A stretch of 64,000 nucleotides of DNA from Anaerolineaceae bacterium (GCA_016124855.1 WGMX01000032.1:1-64000); one strand, 5' to 3'; numbered from the stretch's first letter, positions 1-10,300 are shown. The notes: generated from the sequence alone by a model not told the origin. Made by a program: numbers and translations.

Positions 1-278
1 AGAAGTGCCTAAACAGCGATTTGTGCTTGCTGGCAGGCTTAGTAAGAATGCTGAGTTGTGATCGGTCACAAATATTCGTACACACTAATATTGGGGAGGA
101 CTCATTCGCGAAATGAACGACCATACAAAGATCGCCGATGTTCCACCACCGGCAAGCCATAATCCCGCGAATATACACATTCTTTACTAAACCGTTCTGG
201 TTGGATATATCCATTATCGCCGAAGTCAAGGGCATGATTTATCATTTACGAGGCTGATTTTTTCAGGTGGAGGTCATG
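1..278. other. Left-edge non-coding stretch before the GH4 gene
   Basis: No complete gene is visible here. A reading frame open from base 2 ends at a TGA at 59-61 and could be the last 19 codons of a gene cut by the window edge, but nothing confirms this. A perfect inverted repeat, TTGTGA-4nt-TCACAA, lies at 56-71. It recalls CRP-type half sites but has a 4-nt rather than the usual 6-nt spacer, so it is only a candidate operator. The strong Shine-Dalgarno of the next gene (AGGTGGAGG) starts at 265. Confidence 0.3.
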
Positions 279-1652
279 ATGAAATTAACGGTGATCGGTG
301 GAGCGAGTGTTCGCACACCACGCTTTATTCCGTCGTTGGTCAAGCGGGCGCAACGACTGGGTTTAGAAGAATTGTGGCTGATGGATATTGATGAGCATAA
401 GTTGAACCTGCTCGGCAATTTGTCGGTTCAAATGGCAAAGGATTTGGGCGCAAGTTTCAAAGTGATCCTCAGCACAAACGCTGAAGAATCGATCAAAGGC
501 GCTGAACACATTATCACCACAATCCGTCCGGGGATGGAACAAGGGCGGGTGCTGGATGAGCGAATTGCCTTTAATCATGGAATATTAGGACAAGAGACAA
601 CCGGCGCAGGCGGCTTTGCCATGGCGATGCGGAGTTTGCCCAGTATCCTCGCTTACTGCCAGATGGCGGCGGAACTATCACCAAAGGCATGGATTTATAA
701 TTTCACGAATCCGGCGGGATTGGTGGCGCAAGGTTTATACGATGCAGGGATTCGCCAAGTCGTAGGCATTTGTGACAGCGCGAACGGCGCTCAACATGCT
801 GTCAGCCGCTTCCTCGGTATTCCAAACGCACGGCTTCGACATGAGGTTTTTGGGTTGAATCACCTGTCATGGACTCGCAGCGTAAAGATTGATGTGGATG
901 AAAACGGCGAAGGCGAAGAGGTGCTGCCAAGTCTGTTATCTGATCCCCAGTTTATCGCCAGTAATCACATGGCGATGTTTGACCCGATTATTATTCAACA
1001 ACAGCACATGTTCTTGAACGAGTATTTGCACTACTTCTATCATCGGGATGAGGCACTCAAAGCGCTGCTGGCAAAATCCGAAACGCGCGGCGAAGAAGTA
1101 GTGCGGCTGACACGCGATATGCTTGACCGTTTGGAAGAAATTAATCCGGAACATCATCCAACAGAAGCGCTTGAAGCCTATCATGAAGTGATGGGGCGAC
1201 GCGGTGCGACTTATATGGCACACGCACGGCATGGTGAAGACCGTAAGAAAACCCGACCGGTCGAGGGTGATGATGAAGGTTACGCAAGTGTAGCGTTGGG
1301 CTGTGTAGAAGCAATTGCCCAGAACACCATTCACTACACCGGATTGAATGTTCCGAACAACGGCACAATCACGGGATTGGCGGATGATGATATTGTTGAG
1401 GTGAACTGCCGTGTGGATGCCAGCGGAATGCAACCACTTCCGATTGGTGAGATTCCCGAAACCCAATATGTGTTGGTTCGGACAGTTAAGCGTTATGAAC
1501 GGTTGGCGGCGCAGGCGATCTTAAAGAGGGATAAATCGTTGGCGGTTGAGGCCTTAGCAACTCATCCGTTGATCGGATCGTATCCGTTATCAGTGAAGTT
1601 GGTGGATGAGTTCTTGGAAGCGCATCAAGAAACAGTCGGGATTTGGAATTAA
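279..1652 (+). CDS. Glycoside hydrolase family 4 (6-phospho-beta-glucosidase/alpha-galactosidase type)
   Basis: NAD- and Mn-dependent GH4 enzymes cleave alpha- or beta-glycosides (often 6-phosphorylated) by a redox-elimination mechanism in the cytoplasm. The 457-residue protein has the family Rossmann start (VIGGASVRTPRF), the NFTNPAGLV segment near residue 141, the metal-ligand Cys in VGICDSANG (about C165), the metal-ligand His in FGLNHLSW (about H195), and a Tyr-rich YLHYFYH stretch followed by a RRGATYMAHA block. Length fits the family. An upstream in-frame GTG at 267 is possible, but AGGTGGAGG at 265-273 places the ribosome on ATG 279. The preceding ATG at 276 is too close to it. A PfkB sugar kinase follows 93 bp downstream, which suggests a small sugar-use unit. 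The substrate (phosphorylated or not, alpha or beta) cannot be read from sequence. Confidence 0.85.
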   Translation: MKLTVIGGASVRTPRFIPSLVKRAQRLGLEELWLMDIDEHKLNLLGNLSVQMAKDLGASFKVILSTNAEESIKGAEHIITTIRPGMEQGRVLDERIAFNHGILGQETTGAGGFAMAMRSLPSILAYCQMAAELSPKAWIYNFTNPAGLVAQGLYDAGIRQVVGICDSANGAQHAVSRFLGIPNARLRHEVFGLNHLSWTRSVKIDVDENGEGEEVLPSLLSDPQFIASNHMAMFDPIIIQQQHMFLNEYLHYFYHRDEALKALLAKSETRGEEVVRLTRDMLDRLEEINPEHHPTEALEAYHEVMGRRGATYMAHARHGEDRKKTRPVEGDDEGYASVALGCVEAIAQNTIHYTGLNVPNNGTITGLADDDIVEVNCRVDASGMQPLPIGEIPETQYVLVRTVKRYERLAAQAILKRDKSLAVEALATHPLIGSYPLSVKLVDEFLEAHQETVGIWN

Positions 1653-1665
1653 GAAATACAAAAGC

Positions 1666-1685
1666 GGGCGCACAGCCGTGCGCCC
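1666..1685 (+). repeat. Stem-loop after GH4 gene, followed by CCTACA
   Basis: Perfect 8-bp stem (GGGCGCAC / GTGCGCCC) with a 4-nt loop, 13 nt after the GH4 stop codon, followed by CTACATT. It could act as a transcript 3' end or mRNA stabiliser. It resembles other palindromes in this window that end in a CCTACA-like tail (near 29387, 36733 and 58604). Confidence 0.5.
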
Positions 1686-1745
1686 CTACATTATTCAATC
1701 CATTTTTAATAAATCACAGCAATAAAAATCAGCATAAAACATAAC

Positions 1746-2654
1746 ATGCGTTTTGATTTCGATATTGTCATACCGGGAAATTATTTTTGTGATGTGATCT
1801 TTACACAGATGCATGATTTTCCGATGCTGAGTGCTGAAATTTACAGCGAAGGAATCAAGGTAGTTGCGGGTGGGGGGGCACTCAATACCGCGACGGGATT
1901 ACGTCGGTTGGGCATTAATGCTGGCTGGATTGGGACGCTCGGCACGGATTTTTTCAGCCAATATGCCAGAAATTATGTTCAGCAGGAAAAACTCGACATC
2001 AGTTTAGTGCGGCAGTTAGATACACCGCTGGAACGGGTGACCGTAGCACTTTCTTATCCGAATGATCGTGCATTTGTGACTTATGCTCAGAAACCGCCAG
2101 ACATTGTCGAGTTAGTCATGTCAGCGATTGAGAAAGTCAGCTTCCGACATTTGCACTTCCCTAGTTTGAATGTCTATGAAGCGATGCCAGAACTGCTTCA
2201 GATTTGCAAAGCCAAACACATTCGCGTGTCGATGGATTGCCAGCACAGCGAAGAGACGCTGGATACACCGCTAGTACAAGAGATTCTGTCGCAGGTCGAC
2301 ATATTTATGCCAAACGCTGTTGAAGCGCGACGAGTTACGGGCGAAAGTAAACTCAGTGCAGCGCTTAATCGTTTGTCGCAGATAACAACCGGAGTCGTGG
2401 TGAAAAATGGCGCTGAAGGGGCGATGGCGCAGTTCGGCTCAACGGGTTATCACTCACGGGCATTCGAGGTAACTCCGTTAGATACGACAGGCGCGGGTGA
2501 CAGTTTCAACGCCGGATTCCTCGCGGCTTATCTGCAAAACTTGCCGATCAAAACCTGTTTGCGCTGGGGCAATTACTGCGGCGCACAATCGACACTCGGT
2601 TACGGAGCCAGCACTACACCTTCAAGTGTGCCAGACGAAGACTCGCTTACTTGA
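1746..2654 (+). CDS. PfkB-family carbohydrate kinase
   Basis: Ribokinase/PfkB-fold kinase, predicted to phosphorylate a sugar or sugar-like substrate with ATP in the cytoplasm. The 302-residue protein carries the N-terminal glycine-rich substrate segment VAGGGALNTATGLRRLG (about residues 39-55) and the C-terminal signature DTTGAGDSFNAGFLAAYL near residue 250. That signature holds the anion hole GAGD and the catalytic Asp. Length is typical. The start is supported by the conserved N-terminal beta strand, but no Shine-Dalgarno is visible: the upstream stretch is A/T-rich, so initiation may be leaderless or weak. It lies 93 bp after the GH4 gene on the same strand and overlaps the convergent pyrD by 8 bp at its 3' end. 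Pairing with GH4 suggests a role in sugar breakdown; exact substrate unknown. Confidence 0.8.
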   Translation: MRFDFDIVIPGNYFCDVIFTQMHDFPMLSAEIYSEGIKVVAGGGALNTATGLRRLGINAGWIGTLGTDFFSQYARNYVQQEKLDISLVRQLDTPLERVTVALSYPNDRAFVTYAQKPPDIVELVMSAIEKVSFRHLHFPSLNVYEAMPELLQICKAKHIRVSMDCQHSEETLDTPLVQEILSQVDIFMPNAVEARRVTGESKLSAALNRLSQITTGVVVKNGAEGAMAQFGSTGYHSRAFEVTPLDTTGAGDSFNAGFLAAYLQNLPIKTCLRWGNYCGAQSTLGYGASTTPSSVPDEDSLT

Positions 2655-3726
2655 TACCAATAATGTCTTCGTAATGGCTGATACCTGATTGCTTCATCCG
2701 TGCTTCGAGCTGCGCTAGAGCTTGTTTAACGAAGGCTGGTCCTTTATAGATGAAGCCTGTGTATGCTTGAACTAAGGTTGCCCCTGCACTGAGTTTCTCC
2801 CACACGTCATCACCCGTGAAGATGCCGCCCACACCAATAATCGTTAGTTTTTTCTCAGTATGCTCATGAATATAACGAATGATTTCGGTTGAGCGCTGAC
2901 GCAAAGGCTGACCGCTGAGACCACCTGTTTCGGTTTGGTGGGTACTTTTTAATTGGGGGCGCTGCAAAGTTGTATTGGTGGCGATGATGCCTGCGATGCC
3001 AAATTGAAGTGACAATTCGAGAATATCGTCAATTTCCGACCACTCTAAATCCGGCGCGATTTTCACGAGCAGCGGTTTTAGTGAAGCATTTCCAGCAAAT
3101 GATTTCATCGTTTGAGCGAGCTGACCGAGCAAATCAGATAAGTATTCGCGGGTTTGGAGTTTACGTAAATCGGGCGTATTAGGTGAACTGATGTTAACGA
3201 CGAAAGCATCGCCATAAGGATAAAGTGAGTTGAGGACAGCGATGTAATCCTGAACAGCATCGGTTAAAGTGGTGGCTTTATTTTTACCGAGGCTGATGAA
3301 CAGTGGCACATCGACATGAGGCTGTGACTTGAGTCGCTCGGCAAGAACGGCTGCACCCGCGCTGGGAAAACCCATGCGATTGATGAGGGCTTGATCTTCG
3401 GTGAGGCGGAAAAGTCGTGGCATTGGATTTCCGGGTTGGGGCTGTGGTGTGACGGTACCAACTTCGATGAAGCTGAAGCCGAGTGATTGCAACGCAGGCA
3501 AGCAACGAGCATCTTTATCGAATCCGCCAGCCAAGCCAAGCGGATGAGCAAAGGTTTTGCCCCATAACTTGATTGGCGGACAAGAAGTTTTCGGCGAAAA
3601 GGTATTTGATAAGATGGAACAGGCGGGAGCAAACTGCCCCGCGCCCGCTAATAAGTTAACTGAAAGCTGGTGGATTTGTTCGGCATCTATGCGTGAGAAA
3701 AGATGCTTATAGAGGCTGTCATACAT
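2647..3726 (-). CDS. pyrD: Dihydroorotate dehydrogenase (quinone), class 2
   Basis: FMN enzyme oxidising dihydroorotate to orotate in de novo pyrimidine synthesis. Class 2 enzymes pass electrons to membrane quinones. The 359-residue length and the N-terminal helical extension (MYDSLYKHLFSRIDAEQIH) before the barrel are typical of class 2 rather than the cytosolic class 1 forms. Visible motifs are GLAGGFDKDARCL, EVGTVTPQPQPGNP, NRMGFPSAG, the catalytic-loop NISSPNTPDLR with Ser, and the FMN-phosphate region VGGIFTGDDVWEKL. It is the last gene of the pyr operon. Its start overlaps the end of pyrFE by 8 bp, consistent with translational coupling, and its 3' end overlaps the convergent sugar kinase by 8 bp. 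Confidence 0.95.
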   Translation of the reverse strand: MYDSLYKHLFSRIDAEQIHQLSVNLLAGAGQFAPACSILSNTFSPKTSCPPIKLWGKTFAHPLGLAGGFDKDARCLPALQSLGFSFIEVGTVTPQPQPGNPMPRLFRLTEDQALINRMGFPSAGAAVLAERLKSQPHVDVPLFISLGKNKATTLTDAVQDYIAVLNSLYPYGDAFVVNISSPNTPDLRKLQTREYLSDLLGQLAQTMKSFAGNASLKPLLVKIAPDLEWSEIDDILELSLQFGIAGIIATNTTLQRPQLKSTHQTETGGLSGQPLRQRSTEIIRYIHEHTEKKLTIIGVGGIFTGDDVWEKLSAGATLVQAYTGFIYKGPAFVKQALAQLEARMKQSGISHYEDIIGIK

Positions 3727-5122
3727 GATCTGCTGCCAGATAGCGTTTGATCTCGGCGTGATGATCGGCGGAAAGATAGCCCTGCTGCTCCCAAACCGGC
3801 AGTAGTTGATTGAGAGTCACCAGCGCGTAAAAGTTATAGCCAGCCTGCCCTAATATATCTGCTGCGCCCTGTTCACGGTCAATGACCACAACAATATCCT
3901 TGACCACCAAATCAGCGGCTGTGAGGCGATCAATGGCTTCAATTTTGGTTTCGCCGGTCGTCGCTAAGTCATCGAGGAGAACGGCAGTATCACCTGTGTT
4001 GAATACGCCTTCGATGTTGACACCCGTGCCGTAAGCTTTGGCTTCGCGACGAGGATAAATGAGTGAGCGACCGGATTGTAAGGAAGCTGATACACCAATA
4101 GGCAGCGCGGCGTAAGGAATAGCGGCGATGTGGTCAAATTGCAATTTGCTCAACAGGTTGGCTAAGGCCGCGCCAACAGTATTGAGGTGTTTTGGATAGG
4201 AAACCAAGCGGCGCAAGTCGAGATAGAACGGCGAGACTTTGCCAGACTTGAGCGTGAAGCTGCCAAATTTGACACAGCCCGCGTCGGCTAAGGCGCGAGC
4301 GACCGCTTCTAAATCAGACGATGTTGTAAATGGTTTAGCGCTGAATTTTTCACGGGCGGCATTGATGGCATCACGCAGACGCGTGGCTTCAGCAAGTGGA
4401 TCAGCGGCGGTAGCAATGCTTCGCGAGGCAGAAATCAGCAAGCCTAACTTGTCAGAACGGAGGCCAGCCGCAACGACAGCTTCTAAATCGCCGCCTTGAG
4501 CGCCAATGCCGGGGACGAGAAACCAACTATTCGGAGCAATCACGCGAACTTTATGCATAGCTTCGGTGTCAGTTGCACCGACGACAAATCCGATTTGATC
4601 TGCACTACCCCAGCTTTGGGCTTTTTCGGCGACCACTTCATAGAGGTAACGATTATCGACTTCTAGGTTTTGAAGTTCCCCAGCACCGGGATTAGATGTT
4701 TTGCAGAGCAGAAACACACCTTTATCGGCATAGCTCAGGAAGGGTTGAATGGCATCTGCGCCGAGATAAGGACTGAGGGTAATGGATGATGTATTCAAGA
4801 CTTCAAAAGCCGATTGAGCATAGCCCTTAGCCGTGCTGTCAATATCGCCACGTTTAGCATCTAAAACAACAGGGATTCCGGCTGGCACATGAGCGATTAT
4901 TTCTTGGAGTGCTTGATAACCCGCCGCGCCCCACGCCTCAAAAAAGCCGCTGTTGGGTTTATAAGCGAGGGCTACAGCGCTGGTTTGGTCAATCAGGCGG
5001 AAGCAGAAATCGCGCACGGCTTCGGCGCTGGTGAAATCTTTTGGATTCGGGTCAAGGCCGACACATAACAAGCTGTCGATGGCTTGGGCGCGTTGTTCAA
5101 GTTGAGCGAAAAAAGTGGTCAT
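3719..5122 (-). CDS. pyrFE: Bifunctional OMP decarboxylase / orotate phosphoribosyltransferase (PyrF-PyrE fusion)
   Basis: A single 467-residue protein carries out the last two steps to UMP. Residues 1-about 265 are a type-2 orotidine 5'-phosphate decarboxylase, with the catalytic motif DAKRGDID at 88-95 (Lys90). Residues about 270-467 are orotate phosphoribosyltransferase, with the PRPP loop VLLDDLATTG at 381-390 and the YPRREAKAYGTG block near 356. The domain order (decarboxylase first) is the reverse of animal UMP synthase and matches fused forms known from cyanobacteria, kinetoplastids and some Chloroflexota. The start ATG overlaps the pyrB stop by 4 nt (ATGA), indicating coupled translation. 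Both active sites look intact. Confidence 0.93.
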   Translation of the reverse strand: MTTFFAQLEQRAQAIDSLLCVGLDPNPKDFTSAEAVRDFCFRLIDQTSAVALAYKPNSGFFEAWGAAGYQALQEIIAHVPAGIPVVLDAKRGDIDSTAKGYAQSAFEVLNTSSITLSPYLGADAIQPFLSYADKGVFLLCKTSNPGAGELQNLEVDNRYLYEVVAEKAQSWGSADQIGFVVGATDTEAMHKVRVIAPNSWFLVPGIGAQGGDLEAVVAAGLRSDKLGLLISASRSIATAADPLAEATRLRDAINAAREKFSAKPFTTSSDLEAVARALADAGCVKFGSFTLKSGKVSPFYLDLRRLVSYPKHLNTVGAALANLLSKLQFDHIAAIPYAALPIGVSASLQSGRSLIYPRREAKAYGTGVNIEGVFNTGDTAVLLDDLATTGETKIEAIDRLTAADLVVKDIVVVIDREQGAADILGQAGYNFYALVTLNQLLPVWEQQGYLSADHHAEIKRYLAADHV

Positions 5123-6090
5123 GCCTTGCCTACCACCATCGCCAAGAGCGCCATACGCACGTACATACCGTACTCAATCTGGCGGAAGTAAGCCGCACGC
5201 GGATCGTCATCGACATCAATATGAATTTCGCCCACACGCGGGAACGGATGCATGAGGGTCATGGATGGTTTGGCCTGCGCCATCGTTTCCGGTGTGATGA
5301 CGTAGCTATTCTTGACTGCATCATAATGAGCCTCATCAGTGAAACGCTCTTTTTGGATGCGTGTGACATAAAGTACGTCGGTATCCGCAAGAACATCATG
5401 AAGATCAGTGAGTTCGGTTTGCGGTACAGTGATTTGAGAAATTAACTCAGAGGGCATCCGCAAGCTGTCGGGCGAGACATAATTCAGTTTGACGTTGAAG
5501 AGTGAGGCCAATTTCGCCAGTGAATGCACGGTACGACCATATTTGAGATCGCCAAGCATGGTGATGGTTAGACTATCAATCGTGCCACGTTCGCGCAGGA
5601 TGGTAAACAAGTCAAGCAAGGCTTGAGTCGGATGTTCGCCGATGCCATCACCGGCATTGATAATTGGTTTGTGAGCATATTTAGCGGCTAGAGCTGCCGC
5701 GCCGGTTTCGTAGTGACGCAGCACCACCACATCGGCATAGGCTTCAAGTGTGCGAACCGTATCCGGCAAGGATTCACCTTTAGACACACTGGAATATTTC
5801 ACTTCGTTAATGGGAATGACCGTACCGCCCAAACGCTGCATGGCTGCCATGAATGAAGATGAAGTTCGCGTTGACGGTTCGTAAAAGAGGTTGGCGAGGA
5901 CATAGCCTTGCAATGGTTTGAGGGCAGCAACTTTTTTGCCATCGTAATGATATTCTTCGGCGACATCGAAGACGTAAGCGATGGCATCCTTATCAAACTG
6001 GGAAACCGACAAAATATGTTGACCTTTGAAGCGACCATCACGGCGCACTTCAGCCACCAGCGAACCTGTATTACCAACCGATAAAGCCAT
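5119..6090 (-). CDS. pyrB: Aspartate carbamoyltransferase catalytic chain
   Basis: Condenses carbamoyl phosphate with aspartate, the first committed pyrimidine step. The carbamoyl-phosphate loop FYEPSTRTSSSF, the HPTQALLDL motif, the GDLKYGRTVHSL segment and the late HPFPRVGEI motif are all present. The frame is open upstream into pyrC. ATG 6090 was chosen because it lies 7 bp after the pyrC stop, has AGGAGAG upstream at 6108-6102, and gives 323 residues, close to the usual 300-310. The N-terminus (SVGNTGSLVAEVRRDGRFKG) is slightly longer than in many bacterial chains. No regulatory-chain pyrI gene is present nearby, so allosteric control of the E. coli type is not expected from this cluster. 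Confidence 0.93.
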   Translation of the reverse strand: MALSVGNTGSLVAEVRRDGRFKGQHILSVSQFDKDAIAYVFDVAEEYHYDGKKVAALKPLQGYVLANLFYEPSTRTSSSFMAAMQRLGGTVIPINEVKYSSVSKGESLPDTVRTLEAYADVVVLRHYETGAAALAAKYAHKPIINAGDGIGEHPTQALLDLFTILRERGTIDSLTITMLGDLKYGRTVHSLAKLASLFNVKLNYVSPDSLRMPSELISQITVPQTELTDLHDVLADTDVLYVTRIQKERFTDEAHYDAVKNSYVITPETMAQAKPSMTLMHPFPRVGEIHIDVDDDPRAAYFRQIEYGMYVRMALLAMVVGKA

Positions 6091-6097
6091 AGGGTGT

Positions 6098-7177
6098 TTA
6101 ACTCTCCTGATTTCGATAGGCAGGCGCGACATTGCGGCCTGATCCGGGCGAGGCAAAAAACGAACCATCTTCATAAACCAGTTGACCGCGCAGCGTAACC
6201 CGCCGAACCTGACCGCGAACGGGCATTCCAGCGAAGGGTGTCCAGCCGCAGCGGGAAACCCCTTTTTCGGGAACTGTCCATTCGCCGTCTACATCAACTT
6301 CAATGTGTGTATCCGGTTGTTCGGGCAAGTCAAAGATGCGGCGTGGATTGTGATACATCTTATTAATAAGATCGTCGAGCGTGATACGATCATCGTGAAC
6401 GGCGGTCAGCATCAACGGTAGGGACGATTCAAGACCGGGGAAACCGGGCGGCGGAGTCGCGCTGTCTTTTTCTTCCAAGGTATGCGGCGCGTGATCAGTC
6501 GCGATGCAATCCACAACATCTATGTTTGCCCATAAAGCGGCGACATCATCGGGGGTTGCCAAACGCGGGCGTACTTCGCTGCGGCCTGCCCCAAGACGTG
6601 GAATGTCGTCAGTAGAAAGATACAGATGATGTGGACCAACTTCACAGGTGACATCCAAACCGCGCATTTTAGCGTCACGGATGATCTCGATTTCGGCGCG
6701 ACGGCTTACATGGCAAATGTGCACCGAACGCTTTTCGAGATAGGCGACCATCAATACAGCAGCGAGGGTTCTATCTTCGGCGTGACATAAAATCGGACGC
6801 TGGTGAGGCCAACGTCCGAAGTGTTCACGGATAATATGGAGATCGGTGAGATGTAATGGGCCAAATGTGGCATCCAGATACAACTTCAAACCACTGGATC
6901 GAGGGGCTAAACTTGCCGCTGTCTCGATATTTTGGGGACTCGCGCCGAGATGGATGCCATAATCACAAACAGCTTTTTGGGCGGCTGCTGTTTCGGCTAA
7001 GCATAAACTTTGGTCATCAATCAGTGGAGGTGATGTATTGGGCATTGCCAAAACGATGGTGAATCCGCCCGCTAAAGCGGCTTTCGTGCCGGATTCGAAA
7101 TCTTCTTTGTGGATTGCACCCGGTTCACGCAGATGAACATGAGGATCAATCAATCCCGGCAGACGCAGAGTCGTCAT
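6098..7177 (-). CDS. pyrC: Dihydroorotase, CAD-like
   Basis: Zn amidohydrolase that cyclises carbamoyl aspartate to dihydroorotate. The protein starts almost directly at the metal motif (PGLIDPHVHLREPG). It has GLKLYLDATF, whose Lys (about residue 98) is the expected carboxylated metal bridge, then LCHAED, HICHVSR and the late ATDHAPH Asp ligand. The compact form without an N-terminal strand domain, and the segment order, resemble the dihydroorotase domain of eukaryotic CAD. The GTG at 7189 lies inside the probable Shine-Dalgarno AAGGGGTG, so ATG 7177 (359 residues) is preferred. First gene of the pyr operon; a sigma-70-like promoter sits just upstream. Confidence 0.92.
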   Translation of the reverse strand: MTTLRLPGLIDPHVHLREPGAIHKEDFESGTKAALAGGFTIVLAMPNTSPPLIDDQSLCLAETAAAQKAVCDYGIHLGASPQNIETAASLAPRSSGLKLYLDATFGPLHLTDLHIIREHFGRWPHQRPILCHAEDRTLAAVLMVAYLEKRSVHICHVSRRAEIEIIRDAKMRGLDVTCEVGPHHLYLSTDDIPRLGAGRSEVRPRLATPDDVAALWANIDVVDCIATDHAPHTLEEKDSATPPPGFPGLESSLPLMLTAVHDDRITLDDLINKMYHNPRRIFDLPEQPDTHIEVDVDGEWTVPEKGVSRCGWTPFAGMPVRGQVRRVTLRGQLVYEDGSFFASPGSGRNVAPAYRNQES

Positions 7178-7211
7178 GCGCTTGAACACCCCTTTTTATT
7201 AAACGGGCGGA

Positions 7212-7240
7212 ATAATAACGGTTCTTTATCCAATTTTCAA
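7212..7240 (-). promoter_or_regulatory. Candidate sigma-70 promoter of the pyr operon
   Basis: On the minus strand, TTGAAA (7240-7235) and TATTAT (7217-7212) are separated by exactly 17 nt. They match the -35 and -10 consensus at 5 of 6 positions each. Transcription would begin near 7205, giving a short leader before pyrC at 7177. No PyrR-type attenuator or terminator can fit in so short a leader. Confidence 0.6.
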
Positions 7241-7359
7241 CGGCGCTTAATACGGTCTAGCAGTTTAGATTTGAATCGTGTATCCTTCCCTTCCGTAAGA
7301 TTGCTATCGACAACCACCATTTCGTCCAACCATACAACATAGAAGAATGAGAACGCCTG

Positions 7360-10300
7360 ATGTCACTTGCGACGGCTGCCAAACAGTCTTTTTTGGTTGA
7401 AGTGAGAACCATCAAGCCCAAGTCCCATTCGGCGGCTTCATTTAATGCCACTTGGGAAACCGCGCAGCTTTATTTTTTAGGCGGGGAACTGACGCACGAA
7501 GACCTCTCCAAACTCGCCACCGAACTCCTCACCGATCCCGTAACCGAAACCTTCTCCATCGATTTCTCAACATCCAACACTCAAAACTTTGTAGACGTAA
7601 CCCTGCTCCCCGGTGTGACTGATCCGGTGGCGGAAAATTTGCTGCAAGCTGCAAAGTGGATTGGAATCAACTCGCTGGAACAGGTGGCAACGGGTCAACG
7701 TTATTACCTGCATCAAACACTGGCTAATGAAGAACTCGGTCAACTGGCAACGGGTGTATTTTCCAATCCGGTCATTCAACGTTATTCGGTGAATGAACCG
7801 ATTGATGCGCCGTTTGTTCCTTTTCAAGAACGGGATGAAACGGTTGAACACATTGCACTGCGCGAAGCTGATGACAATCGGCTCTTAGCGATCAGTTCCG
7901 AACGGCGACTGTCGCTGAGTTTGGAAGAGATGCAGGCGATCCGAAAGTATTTCCAGAGTGAAAACCGCGAACCGAGCGATGTTGAACTGGAAATGTTGGC
8001 ACAAACGTGGAGCGAACACTGCGTCCACAAAACCTTCCGCGCCAAGATCACTTATACCGATGAAAATGGGCAGCAGACGATTGATGGTTTGCTGAAAACT
8101 TATCTACGCTCGGCGACTGACCAACTGGCAAAGCCGTGGGTTCGCAGCGCATTTGTCGATAATGCAGGCATTATCAAGTTCACCGAACATTGGGATTTGG
8201 CACTCAAGGCCGAAACACATAATCATCCCTCGGCGCTGGAACCATTTGGTGGCGCAAATACAGGTGTGGGCGGCGTGGTACGTGACATTCTCGGTGTGAG
8301 CGCCCGACCAATTGCTAACACCGATGTCTTGTGCTTCGGCTGGCCTGATACACCTGCCAATGAAATCCCCGATGGTGTCCTGCATCCGCAGCGCATCGCA
8401 GACGGTGTGACGCGCGGTGTTGAAGATTACGGCAACAAGATGGGTATTCCCACGGTAAACGGTGCGATTGTCTACCACAGTGGATACACCAGTAACCCAC
8501 TGGTGTTTTGTGGATGCCTTGGTTTGCTGCCGCACGGTTCACATGTGACCAAGCCACAAGCAGGTGATCTGATCGTGGTCATCGGCGGACGTACCGGACG
8601 CGATGGTTTACGTGGCGCGACTTTCTCCAGCATGGAGATGGACACCAGCACCAGTGAAATTGCAGGCAGTTCGGTGCAAATCGGTCATCCAATTCATGAG
8701 AAACAGGTGCAAGAAGTCATCCTGAAAGCGCGGGATGCCAAGCTGTATAACGCGATTACAGACTGCGGTGCTGGTGGATTGTCATCAGCAGTTGGTGAAA
8801 TGGCGAAAGACATTGGCGCACGAGTCCAACTGGAAACTGTGCCGCTGAAATATCCGGGTTTGCGTCCGTGGGAAATCTGGTTGAGCGAAGCCCAAGAACG
8901 TATGGTGCTGGCAGTACCATCGAGTAAATGGGCGGCCTTTAAGCAGATTTGTGATGGTCAAGATGTCGAAGCGGTGAGCATTGGCACCTTAGAAGCCAAT
9001 GGACGCTTGCAACTTTACTTCGAAAGCAAGCTGGTGGCGCAGTTGTCGATGGATTTCCTGCACGATGGCATTCCACAGATGCAGCTCAAAGCAGAGTGGA
9101 AAACGCCAGCAACAACTGCATCAGAAAGTGAACCACAGTTTGATCTCCAAGAGAGTTTGCTGAAGCTGCTGGCGCATCCGAATATCCGCAGCAAAGAAGC
9201 GGTTATCCGTCATTATGACCATGAAGTTCAAGGGGCGACGGCGCTTAAACCGTTAGTGGGTGTGGATAATCACGGGCCAGCAGATGCATCCGTCCTTGTG
9301 CCGATGGATACACGCGAAGATGACGCTAATAAAGGTGTAGCACTCTCAAATGGCATCGCCCCACTTTACGGCGAAACTGATCCGTATGCGATGGCATGGG
9401 CGAGCATTGATGAAGCGATGAGGAATTTGGTTGCAGTCGGCGTTGACCCAACGACCGTTTCTATCCTCGACAATTTCTGCTGGGGAAATCCGCGTTTAGC
9501 TGATCGTTTAGGTTCGTTGGTGCGCTGCGTACAAGGCTGCTACGACGCAGCGATGGCTTATGGTACGCCGTTTATCTCTGGCAAGGACAGCCTGAACAAT
9601 GAGTACATGGGTGCGGATGGTCAACGTCATGCCATCCCCGGCACGTTGATGATTACCGGCATGGGGATAGTTCCAGATGTACAGAAAACTGTTTCATCCG
9701 ATTTTAAGCAGGCTGGCAGCGCCGTTTATCTGCTGGGACAAACCAAAGATGAACGCGGCGGCAGTCACTATAGTCTGATTAACAATATCGGCGGTGGACA
9801 AGTTCCACAGCCTGTAGAAAACGCACTTTTGACGCTGCAAGCGCTTTATAATGTCATACAAGCAAGTTTGGTTCTAAGCTGCCATGATTGCAGCGATGGT
9901 GGACTTGCGGTTACGCTGGCAGAAATGTCTATCGGTGGGCGACTGGGTATTGAAGTCAACACCACGAAGGTTGCTGATGATGCAACAACAGCCTTATACG
10001 GCGAGTCATTGACGCGATTTGTACTTGAAGTCGCGCCAGAACATCAAGCGGCATTTGAAGCGGCGCTTGATGGGCAAACTTTGATTAAGTTGGGCAAAGT
10101 CACGGCAGAAGCACAAGTCAAAGTCAATCATGGTGAATCCACGATTGATGTTCCGGTGAGTGATTTGGAACAGGCATGGCGGGGCGAAATAAAAGCAAGC
10201 GGTAAGCCTGCCCCTCTTCCTGCGAATCCTGAAAGTAAACCGATTGTTCGTTCGGTGGCGAAGCATCACGCCAAACCGAAAGTATTGATCTTACACGCGA

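Noticed and set aside
56..71. CRP/FNR-like inverted repeat TTGTGA-4nt-TCACAA
   Set aside because: The spacer is 4 nt, not 6, and it lies more than 200 nt from the next start. Mentioned only as a weak candidate.
936..1466. 176-codon antisense frame inside the GH4 gene
   Set aside because: Opposite strand of a clear gene, Cys/His-rich and not protein-like, no ribosome site.
5041..5445. 134-codon plus-strand frame across the pyrFE-pyrB junction
   Set aside because: Antisense shadow of two well-supported genes.
7271..7301. Possible purL promoter TTGAAT with TAAGAT
   Set aside because: A 19-nt spacer and weak matches; not good enough to list as a feature.
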